NCBI RefSeq assembly: GCF_938028185.1
Contig: NZ_CALJAH010000363.1
Span: forward strand, 1-16,792
DNA from: an uncultured Cardiobacterium sp.
GTDB lineage: Bacteria; Pseudomonadota; Gammaproteobacteria; Cardiobacteriales; Cardiobacteriaceae
Length of the DNA: 16,792 bases
Direction: 5' to 3'
Below are positions 6,010 to 11,665 of this stretch, in pieces. Position numbers and translations under genes: made by a program. Every line of letters starts with the position of its first letter. The stretch's first letter is position 1. The notes under the pieces were generated by a model, which made no database searches, was not told the origin of the DNA, and saw only the letters and a list, made by a program, of their open reading frames with translations.

Positions 6010-7632
6010 TCAAACGATATTGTCGGGTTGGCTGCGGCCAAAGAAATGTTCTAGATTCATCATGCCCTGCGCCATCGTTGCCAGGGTGGAAGTGGTACCG
6101 GCGAGCGCGGGCGCGGCGTTAATATCCTGCTGCCAGTATTCAACATACATCCGCATGGTCGCGCCACGGGTATCCGTACCGGAAAGGCGGCAAATAATCC
6201 GTGCCTGCGGGCCGAATTGTATTTGCAATCCCTGGTTCGGGCTGGTTTCGCCATTGGTCGGGTCGGAATAATTGAATTGTCCGGCATCGGTAATTGGCAA
6301 TCCGCTAATAGTCTGACCAATCATTTTGACGAGTTGCGCCTCGAATTGTTTCAGCATATCCGTCGCCGTATCCTTGTCCAGCCCGGTGTAATCAAAGCGG
6401 TTGAAAATATGGCGGCCATAACGCTTCCAGTGTGCCTCAATAATTTCATCCGGGGTTTTGCCGGTTGCCGCCTGCAAATTAAGCCAGCACAATACCGCCC
6501 AGATACCGTCTTTTTCGCGGATATGATTGCCGCCGGTACCAAAACTTTCCTCGCCGCAGAGATGAATCATGTCGGCATCAAGCAAATTGGCAAAGAATTT
6601 CCAGCCGGTCGGTGTTTCATAATAATTCAGCCCATGTGCAATGCAGACCGCATCGACCGCGCGGCTGGTCGGCATGGTGCGTCCCACGCCCTTGAGCGAT
6701 TTCAGGCAGGGAATGAGCGCGTGATTGTCGGCAATCACCGCCATGCTGTCGCAGGGGTTAATAAAATGCTTGCGTCCGGTAATCAAATTGCGGTCGCCAT
6801 CGCCATCGCTCGCCGCGCCCATCACCACCGATTCATTGGCTGCAATCGCCGCCTTCAATTCATCAATATGCGCCGGGGACGGATCGGGGTGGCCGCCGCC
6901 AAAATCGGGAAGCGGCTTCGTATTGAGCAAGAATTGCTGCGGCAATCCCAAACGGCGGTGGAAAACCTCAATCGCATACGGGCCGGTGGCAGCGTGCATC
7001 GCATCAAAAACAAAAGGATGTTTGGCGATATGCGCTTTAATCGCCGGGAAATCAAACAGCGATTCCATCAAATCCGCATAATCGGCGGTGCTGCTAATCA
7101 CGCGCAATTCCGTATCACCAAGGCGGTAACTGCCCGGCTTGTCGAGCGGCGGCAATTCCACCTCGGCAATCGTATATTCCGTCAGCGATTTGGAAACCGC
7201 ATAAGCCGCTTCGGTGGCGTGCTCCGGCGCGGGTTGCCCGGCGGACAAATTGAACTTGATGCCAAAATCGCCATCCTTGCCGCCCGGATTGTGGCTCGCC
7301 GACAAAATAATGCCGAAATCGGCCTTGTAATGGCGGATGACGTGCGACGCGGCAGGGGTAGACAGCAGGCCGTTTTCGCCGAGCAGAATCAGTTTCGCGC
7401 CCTGCGCCACCGCCATTTTCAGGACAATGGCGACCGCTTCGGCGCAGTAATAGCGGCCATCACCGCCGACGACAATCGTCTTGCCCGCGACCCCGCCGAG
7501 CGAGGTGAAAACGGACTGGATAAAACTCTCGGTGTAGTGCGGCTGCTGGTAATGCGGCACCGGCTTGCGCAGACCGGAGGTGCCGGGGCGTTGATCGGTA
7601 AACGCGGTGAACTTTATCGTCTTGATATTCAT
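6010..7632 (-). CDS. pgm: Phosphoglucomutase (alpha-D-glucose phosphate-specific)
   Basis: Catalyses glucose-1-phosphate to glucose-6-phosphate interconversion, feeding glycogen and nucleotide-sugar synthesis. The 540-residue protein carries the four alpha-phosphohexomutase sites. These are SASHNPGG (111-118) with the phosphorylated Ser113, the Mg loop DGDGDR (276-281), the sugar-binding GEESFG (360-365) and the phosphate-binding RLSGTDTRG (482-490). Length and the SASHNPGGKDGDFGIKFN form place it with the eukaryote-like PGM1 type also found in some Proteobacteria, not with the phosphomannomutase-type enzymes. GAGGT precedes the ATG by six bases. The coding strand is visibly less G+C-rich than pgi immediately downstream, with many AAT/ATT codons. 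pgi follows eight bases later. Confidence 0.96.
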   Translation of the reverse strand: MNIKTIKFTAFTDQRPGTSGLRKPVPHYQQPHYTESFIQSVFTSLGGVAGKTIVVGGDGRYYCAEAVAIVLKMAVAQGAKLILLGENGLLSTPAASHVIRHYKADFGIILSASHNPGGKDGDFGIKFNLSAGQPAPEHATEAAYAVSKSLTEYTIAEVELPPLDKPGSYRLGDTELRVISSTADYADLMESLFDFPAIKAHIAKHPFVFDAMHAATGPYAIEVFHRRLGLPQQFLLNTKPLPDFGGGHPDPSPAHIDELKAAIAANESVVMGAASDGDGDRNLITGRKHFINPCDSMAVIADNHALIPCLKSLKGVGRTMPTSRAVDAVCIAHGLNYYETPTGWKFFANLLDADMIHLCGEESFGTGGNHIREKDGIWAVLCWLNLQAATGKTPDEIIEAHWKRYGRHIFNRFDYTGLDKDTATDMLKQFEAQLVKMIGQTISGLPITDAGQFNYSDPTNGETSPNQGLQIQFGPQARIICRLSGTDTRGATMRMYVEYWQQDINAAPALAGTTSTLATMAQGMMNLEHFFGRSQPDNIV

Positions 7633-7690
7633 GAAATTACCTCATCGGTGGTTAGTGGGTTTACCGTATTTTAACGCTAACCCTGTGCAT

Positions 7691-7729
7691 TTGGTATCAC
7701 CAACTCCACACGTTAATGTGGATTGGTGA
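7691..7729. promoter_or_regulatory. Overlapping hairpins in the pgm / methyltransferase divergent gap
   Basis: TCACCAA (7697-7703) pairs with TTGGTGA (7723-7729) around an inner stem CCACA/TGTGG (7706-7710, 7717-7721). Part of the left arm can instead pair with TTGGT at 7691-7695. The element lies between two divergent start codons. An operator or alternative RNA fold is possible; no function is shown. Confidence 0.4.
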
Positions 7730-7765
7730 GGATGATGAGGAAAGTTGCCGTAGGCGTGCCGCGCG

Positions 7766-7771
7766 TATAAT
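7766..7771 (+). promoter_or_regulatory. -10 element for the methyltransferase gene
   Basis: A perfect TATAAT followed by GCG lies 35 bases before the methyltransferase start codon. The -35 region is weak (TTGCCG at 7745-7750, 15-base spacer). Confidence 0.5.
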
Positions 7772-7805
7772 GCGAACCCCTTTCAACAACCTGCAAGGAG
7801 CCCCG

Positions 7806-8633
7806 ATGAACGGAAAAATCTCCCCCGAAACCAGCGCCCTCTCCACCACCATGCTCATCCCGCTGTGGGCGAAAGCGGCCGAACAGGAGCGCCCGGAAAA
7901 TGAACGCCTGCTCACCGACGCGGAAGCGCCACGGATGCTGGCGCAGATTGACTACGATTTCAGCAAATTCAACAACATCGTCATGTCGCAAGTCGGCTGC
8001 TGCGGTCGCGCGCATATTTTTGACGAAGAAGCGCGCCGCTTCATCGCCGCCCATCCCGATGCTGTCGTTGTCCAGCTCGGCGCCGGGCTGGACGCGCGTT
8101 ACGAACGCCTTGGCCGTCCCGCCGTTACCGCCTGGTACGACCTTGACCTGCCGGAGGTGATTGCACTGCGCCGCCAGCTCCTGCCGGAAAGCGGCAATCA
8201 CTACCTCGGCTCCTCAATGTTGGACGAAAGCTGGATGCAGACCGCAGCCGCCCACGGCAAGCCGGTGCTGCTCTTGTGCGAAGGCGTGCTGATGTATTTC
8301 GATGCCGCCACGGTGAAAGATTACCTCGCCACCCTCGCCCGCCATCTGCCGCAGGCGGTGTTTGTCTTTGACATCGTGCCGCCGTTCCTCGTTGGCAAGG
8401 CGAAAAAACACGACGCGCTCGGCAAAATGGGCGAAGACGTGCCGGAATTTCAATGGTCGCTCAAGGACAACCGCGAACTGGAACAATGGCTGCCGGGGCT
8501 GAAACTGGAAGCCGAAAGCGAGCTGAGCCGCTACTGCGGCAAACGCTACCTGCTCATCGCCCGCCTGATGTACATGACGAAATGGGGACGGCGCAACATG
8601 GACCAGCACATCGTGCGGGTGCGCTTGCCCTGA
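7806..8633 (+). CDS. LCM-family S-adenosylmethionine-dependent methyltransferase
   Basis: A 275-residue protein of the leucine carboxyl methyltransferase (LCM) superfamily, the group that includes TcmP-like O-methyltransferases. Visible motifs: LGAGLDARYER (91-101), the SAM-binding loop; YDLDLPEVIALRRQLLP (111-127), whose acidic residues contact SAM; and LLCEGVLMYF (156-165). The substrate is unknown. Family annotation often mentions polyketide biosynthesis, but there is no polyketide synthase or other secondary-metabolism gene in the window. The start at 7806 follows AAGGAG with good spacing; the frame opens 30 codons earlier through the promoter region and that part is not conserved. The amidotransferase-like gene starts 62 bases after its stop on the same strand, so the two may be cotranscribed. 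Confidence 0.88.
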   Translation: MNGKISPETSALSTTMLIPLWAKAAEQERPENERLLTDAEAPRMLAQIDYDFSKFNNIVMSQVGCCGRAHIFDEEARRFIAAHPDAVVVQLGAGLDARYERLGRPAVTAWYDLDLPEVIALRRQLLPESGNHYLGSSMLDESWMQTAAAHGKPVLLLCEGVLMYFDAATVKDYLATLARHLPQAVFVFDIVPPFLVGKAKKHDALGKMGEDVPEFQWSLKDNRELEQWLPGLKLEAESELSRYCGKRYLLIARLMYMTKWGRRNMDQHIVRVRLP

Positions 8634-8695
8634 AACCAAAAACCGCGCCCCCTACGGCGGGCGCCCCTCCCTATCCCTGACCCAAAAGGAACCCC

Positions 8696-9394
8696 ATGCC
8701 ACCCATCACCATCCTTCGCCTCGGCACCCCCGGCGCCGCCACCTGCGCCCGCCTCGGCGGCTACACCGACTGGATTGCCCGCCATCTCAGCGGCAAAATC
8801 CGCGTCGTTGACATCCTCGGCGGCGAAACTGCACCCGCGCACGACGACTGCCGCGCCGTCATCCTCACCGGTTCGGCGCACATGGTGGACGAACGCCAGC
8901 CGTGGAGCGAGGCGCTGCGCCCGTGGCTACAAACGGCAGTCGCGCGCGAACTGCCCGTGTTCGGCATCTGCTACGGTCACCAACTGCTGGCCGATGCCCT
9001 CGGCGGCACGACCGGCAACAACCCGCGCGGCGCGGAAAACGGCAATATCACCCTGCGCCGCTTGCCCGCCTGCGACGATGACCCGCTGTTTGCGCCGCTA
9101 CCGCCGACCTTCACCGCCAACGCCACCCACATCCAGAGCGTGCTGCGCCTGCCGCAAGGCGCGGTCGCCCTCGTCGCCAATGATCACGACCCGCACCAGG
9201 CCTACCGCATCGGCAAATGCGCCTGGGGCGTGCAATTCCACCCGGAATTTGGCCAGGAGGCGATGCGCGACAACCTCGCACAAAAACGCGACCGCCTCGC
9301 CCATATCGACGCGATGATTGCCGCCGTCCCTGAGTCAACGCCGCACGCAACCGCGCTGCTGCAACGCTTTGCCGCTTACGCTGTGGCACACTAA
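8696..9394 (+). CDS. Class I glutamine amidotransferase-like protein (GMP synthase-like domain)
   Basis: A 232-residue stand-alone class I glutamine amidotransferase domain resembling the E. coli YfeJ group. The catalytic triad is visible: nucleophile Cys92 in GICYGHQLLADALGG (90-104), then His182 and Glu184 in GVQFHPEF (178-185). The oxyanion strand LTGSAHMV (57-64) and the HIQSV segment (145-149) also match. No synthetase domain is attached, so the true acceptor of ammonia, or whether it is a hydrolase of gamma-glutamyl compounds, is unknown. AAAAGGAA precedes the ATG. It follows the methyltransferase after 62 bases and ends at a strong bidirectional terminator. Confidence 0.87.
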   Translation: MPPITILRLGTPGAATCARLGGYTDWIARHLSGKIRVVDILGGETAPAHDDCRAVILTGSAHMVDERQPWSEALRPWLQTAVARELPVFGICYGHQLLADALGGTTGNNPRGAENGNITLRRLPACDDDPLFAPLPPTFTANATHIQSVLRLPQGAVALVANDHDPHQAYRIGKCAWGVQFHPEFGQEAMRDNLAQKRDRLAHIDAMIAAVPESTPHATALLQRFAAYAVAH

Positions 9395-9405
9395 ACACAT
9401 CAACA

Positions 9406-9433
9406 TAAAAAGCCCGCATCTGCGGGCTTTTTT
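9406..9433 (+). terminator. Bidirectional Rho-independent terminator
   Basis: AGCCCGC (9411-9417) pairs with GCGGGCT (9422-9428) over a four-base loop, with an A run before and a T run after. It separates the convergent amidotransferase-like gene and the ACP-like gene. Confidence 0.9.
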
Positions 9434-9448
9434 GTGAGCTGGGAATGC

Positions 9449-10138
9449 TTAATTCGCGCTGCAATCTTTGTAAACCAGTTCGCCATTTGGCGCGGTAATC
9501 ATGATGTCGTTTTGGCGGAAATTGTTAGCATCCATATTGGAGCTGGTCAGGCTGTATCCGGCGCCGTCCTTGAAGAAGGTATCGACGTTGTCGGAGCGGT
9601 TCAGGTCGTATTGCATGACGCGCTTACGCCCGTTGACCACCGCTTCCGCTTTTACCGGAACGCCCGCGTCATTAAAGGCGTAATTGACCTTGACGCGGCG
9701 GTCATTGAGGCACATATAGGAAACGCTGCCCGTCTTGGCAATTTTTCCGGCATTGTTGCGGGCATTGTCCGGCGCGGCAGATTTCGCCGCCGGTTCGCAA
9801 TCCTTGTAAAGGATTTCGCTATCGGGCGACATAATCATGATGGCCGCATTGCGGTAATTGCCCGCATTAAGTTCGGAGGCGGTCAGGTTATAACCGCTTG
9901 CGTCCTTGAAGAAGGTATCGACATTGTCGGAGCGGTTCAAATCGTATTTCATCAGGCGTTTTTCGCCGTTCAGGGTGGCGGTTGCCTGGGTCGGCACGCC
10001 CTGCCGGTTGAAGGTGTAATTGACGCTGACTTTTTTGTCGTTCTGGCATTGGTAGGTGACGGTGCCACCGGCGGCGGAAGCGGTCGCAGAAACGGCAAGT
10101 GCCAGGGTAGCGGCAGCGGCGGGAATCCAAAGTTTCAT
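9449..10138 (-). CDS. Exported protein with two tandem adhesin complex protein (ACP)-like domains; candidate lysozyme inhibitor
   Basis: A 229-residue protein with a Sec signal peptide (MKLWIPAAAATLALAVSATASA, cut near 22) and two copies of one domain, about 26-115 and 136-227. Each copy runs TVTYxCxNDKK/RRVxVNYxF, then YDLNRSDNVDTFFKD, then an IMI...P...Y.KDC ending, with one Cys near each end (31/114 and 143/226) suggesting one disulfide per domain. I recognise this pattern from memory as that of the Neisseria adhesin complex protein, a single-domain surface protein reported to bind host cells and inhibit human lysozyme. The 15-residue block at 65-79 is identical at 177-191. The linker (116-135) is Ala/Asn-rich. 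AGGAG lies five bases before the ATG at 10138; the frame upstream to 10459 is antisense to the neighbouring lipoprotein gene. It is divergent from the MliC-like gene. Confidence 0.82.
   Translation of the reverse strand: MKLWIPAAAATLALAVSATASAAGGTVTYQCQNDKKVSVNYTFNRQGVPTQATATLNGEKRLMKYDLNRSDNVDTFFKDASGYNLTASELNAGNYRNAAIMIMSPDSEILYKDCEPAAKSAAPDNARNNAGKIAKTGSVSYMCLNDRRVKVNYAFNDAGVPVKAEAVVNGRKRVMQYDLNRSDNVDTFFKDGAGYSLTSSNMDANNFRQNDIMITAPNGELVYKDCSAN
9565..9616. repeat. Direct DNA repeat within the ACP-like gene (copy 1)
   Basis: This stretch is nearly identical to 9901-9952, 336 bases (112 codons) away. It encodes the YDLNRSDNVDTFFKD block of the second domain. Only a few, mostly synonymous, differences are seen, which indicates a recent or homogenised duplication. 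Confidence 0.8.
9901..9952. repeat. Direct DNA repeat within the ACP-like gene (copy 2)
   Basis: Partner of 9565-9616; it encodes the same block in the first domain. The pair could recombine to give a one-domain or three-domain version of the gene in frame. Confidence 0.8.
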
Positions 10139-10200
10139 AAATACTCCTGCGTAAGGATAAAGGAAGGGGAATGACAGCCCTGTGTGCGGCTGCGGCGCGC

Positions 10201-10309
10201 AGTATAAGGCATACAATTCGCACCGGGCTTGCCAAATGGAAAACTTGCCAAAGTGTATGCGCGCGGCGCGGGAGCGTCTTTTATGATGCGCGCACCGCCG
10301 CCCGGTGCG
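10201..10309. promoter_or_regulatory. Divergent control region between ACP-like and MliC-like genes
   Basis: The 193-base gap holds a 9-bp direct repeat CTTGCCAAA (10228-10236 and 10244-10252, 16 bases apart) that could be a regulator site. A minus-strand TATACT (10201-10206) could be the -10 of the ACP-like gene. A plus-strand TATGAT (10282-10287) could serve the MliC-like gene, but then transcription would start inside the hairpin. The hairpin is CGCACCG/CGGTGCG (10291-10297, 10303-10309), followed by GCTTTTT, and resembles a terminator 16 bases before the MliC-like gene's Shine-Dalgarno. Confidence 0.4.
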
Positions 10310-10331
10310 GCTTTTTCCAACTGGAGTTTTC

Positions 10332-10760
10332 ATGAAATCTGTATCTTTCATCCTGCCCGCGCTCGCTGCTTTCGGCCTGGCTGCCTGTGGCGGCAATACT
10401 GGCGGCAACGGCAATATTGGCATTCCCGCCAATCCGGTGCCGAATCCGCCCGCGAACAATTATCCCGCGCCGCAACAGCCGCAAGCGGGCGGCGTCACCC
10501 ATTTCGATTGCGACAATGGTCTCGGCGTCAATATCCGCATTTTGAACACCAGCCAGATTGAGCTGCGCCTCGACGACAAGGCAATGGTGATGCAAAACGC
10601 CGTCGCCGGTTCCGGCGCGCGCTATGTCAGCAACAGCGGCCTCTTTGGTCGTGGCGGCGAGTGGCACCAAAAAGGCATGAGCGAGGCCCTCTTCGCCTTC
10701 ACCGACTCCTACGGCAACGCGGTGGAAACCACCTGCCGCAGCGGCGTGAACCGCATCTGA
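10332..10760 (+). CDS. MliC-like lipoprotein, candidate membrane-bound inhibitor of c-type lysozyme
   Basis: A 142-residue lipoprotein. The signal peptide ends in a lipobox (GLAAC) with lipidated Cys19. A Gly/Asn/Pro-rich tether (20-54) leads to an MliC-type beta-barrel domain (about 55-137). Its family marks are FDCDNG with Cys60, the SGARY motif (94-98), WHQKG (111-115) and a closing TTCR with Cys135, giving one disulfide. In P. aeruginosa MliC a Ser and a Lys in these two motifs insert into the lysozyme active site; here they would be Ser94 and Lys114. It would sit in the outer membrane or periplasm and block host c-type lysozyme. The ATG follows TGGAG; a GTG at 10305 is in frame but would spoil the signal peptide. 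It is divergent from the ACP-like gene. The similarity is at motif level, so the family call is firm but not certain. Confidence 0.78.
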   Translation: MKSVSFILPALAAFGLAACGGNTGGNGNIGIPANPVPNPPANNYPAPQQPQAGGVTHFDCDNGLGVNIRILNTSQIELRLDDKAMVMQNAVAGSGARYVSNSGLFGRGGEWHQKGMSEALFAFTDSYGNAVETTCRSGVNRI

Positions 10761-10780
10761 AGCAGCGTCTTGATGCACGC

Positions 10781-10822
10781 ACGGGGTTGGACGTTATCGG
10801 CGTCCTGCCCCGTTTTTGTTTT
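10781..10822 (+). terminator. Rho-independent terminator after the MliC-like gene
   Basis: Two stacked stems, ACGGGG/CCCCGT (10781-10786, 10808-10813) outside and GGACG/CGTCC (10789-10793, 10801-10805) inside, are followed by TTTTGTTTT. It lies 20 bases past the stop codon. Confidence 0.85.
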
Positions 10823-10878
10823 ACTCGAACGCAAGGGGCATTCCGCAAAATGGAATCGGGCAGTTACGCTACGCTAAC

Positions 10879-10948
10879 CGCCCCTACGCGTTCCCGGACT
10901 CCACGCAAAATGTGGGCGCATTTTGCGTGGGAACCGCCCGTAGGGGCG
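10879..10948. repeat. 70-bp nested palindrome, possible dispersed/MITE-like element
   Basis: The outer arms CGCCCCTACG (10879-10888) and CGTAGGGGCG (10939-10948) match perfectly. An inner pair CCACGCAAAATG (10901-10912) and CATTTTGCGTGG (10919-10930) matches perfectly over 12 bases, with a six-base loop. TTCCC (10891-10895) and GGGAA (10929-10933) add a partial alternative pairing. No T run follows, so it is not a terminator. The structure resembles REP- or MITE-type intergenic repeats, but a second genomic copy cannot be seen here. Confidence 0.7.
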
Positions 10949-11027
10949 AGGGATTCTTCATTTGTAAACAGCCCTTCAGCCAATGCGGTTGCCGCAGCGA
11001 CGATTTTGCGACCTGCACCACTGATTT

Positions 11028-11111
11028 GTAGGGTGTGTGCCGCAGGCACGCACGCGTCTCCCGCTGCCCCAATTCTCGCGTGCGTGTCGGCTGCGCCGCC
11101 ACATACCCTAC
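11028..11111. repeat. 84-bp imperfect inverted repeat, possible dispersed element
   Basis: The ends GTAGGGTGTGTG (11028-11039) and CACATACCCTAC (11100-11111) are inverted copies with one mismatch. An inner pair CACGCACGCG (11047-11056) and CGCGTGCGTG (11077-11086) is perfect. The intervening arms pair imperfectly. It lies 79 bases from the 70-bp palindrome but differs in sequence. Confidence 0.7.
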
Positions 11112-11208
11112 GCACGGAGTGCTTCATTAAGGTACTACTGGGAAACTGTCCGGGGTATGGCGACGTTATTTGGGCGGACTTGCGACTATTATTCGCCGCC
11201 TGAAATGC

Positions 11209-11234
11209 AAAAAACCGCCGGAGGGCGGTTTTTT
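11209..11234 (-). terminator. Rho-independent terminator of the hemE operon
   Basis: CCGCC (11215-11219) pairs with GGCGG (11224-11228) over a GGAG loop, with six A before and six T after. On the minus strand it lies 37 bases past the RidA-family stop codon and would end the hemE-acidic protein-RidA transcript. Confidence 0.88.
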
Positions 11235-11270
11235 GTGGCGTGCCGCTTTCGGGTGCAACCGCCGTCATTG

Positions 11271-11624
11271 TCACGGCGCTCGCACTGCCGCCGTCAGCCG
11301 GATTTCCACTTTCCAGCCGGGGTGCACCAGTTTGGCCTGCACGCAGACGCGGGCGGGCGCGCGGCCAGGTGCGGTCCAGGCGTCCCAGACGGCATTCATC
11401 GCGTCGTAGTCGGCAAGGTCGGCGAGGTAGATGGTCGCCTCCAGGATGTGCGCCTTGTCCGAGCCGCAGCGGGCGAGCAGCGCGTCAATTTGTGCCAGTA
11501 CGCTGCGGGTTTGCGCGGCGGCATCGGCGCTGGCGTCTTCCGGCACTTGTCCGCCAAGATGGATGATGCCGTGGTGGATGGTCGCGTCGCTGTAGCGTGC
11601 TTCGGGGTCGATGTAGGTAATCAT
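11271..11624 (-). CDS. RidA/YjgF/YER057c/UK114-family protein (YoaB-like)
   Basis: A 117-residue protein close to E. coli YoaB (also called YoaB/RutC-type Rid). RidA members hydrolyse reactive enamines and imines released by PLP enzymes; other Rid subgroups have less certain roles. Visible features: the opening IDPEARYSDATIHHG (5-19), QTRSVLAQIDALLARCGSDKAHILEATIYLADLADYDAMNAVWDAW (38-83, the Rid helix and strand), Arg92 in APARVCVQA, the residue that holds substrate carboxylate in RidA, and a closing KVEIRLTAAV with Glu108. ACACAGGAAACACC precedes the ATG. The gene is the last in a minus-strand run after hemE and the Asp-rich protein, 41 bases from the latter. A link to haem synthesis is not established; glycine/PLP-derived by-products are one possible reason for the neighbourhood. 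Confidence 0.92.
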   Translation of the reverse strand: MITYIDPEARYSDATIHHGIIHLGGQVPEDASADAAAQTRSVLAQIDALLARCGSDKAHILEATIYLADLADYDAMNAVWDAWTAPGRAPARVCVQAKLVHPGWKVEIRLTAAVRAP

Positions 11625-11665
11625 GGTGTTTCCTGTGTGAACCGGCGGGGCGGACGGGGGCGGGT

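Larger units (their letters stand above)
10761..11270. other. Gene-free region with terminators and palindromic repeats
   Basis: About 510 bases with no supported gene. In order it holds a terminator (10781-10822), a small ATTCC/GGAAT hairpin (10840-10856), a 70-base nested palindrome (10879-10948), an 84-base inverted repeat (11028-11111) and a terminator (11209-11234). The open frames crossing it in both directions run through the palindromes and are rejected as genes. Confidence 0.75.

Noticed and set aside
6217..7674. 485-residue plus-strand open frame
   Set aside because: It is antisense to pgm, where all four phosphohexomutase motifs are on the minus strand; it has no recognisable domain.
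10879..11111. CRISPR-like repeats
   Set aside because: The two structures are different inverted repeats, not regularly spaced direct repeats, and no cas gene is present.
10864..11274. 136-residue minus-strand open frame across the intergenic repeats
   Set aside because: It is made of the two palindromic elements and a terminator stem. Frames of this type come from repeat DNA; there is no Shine-Dalgarno or family match.
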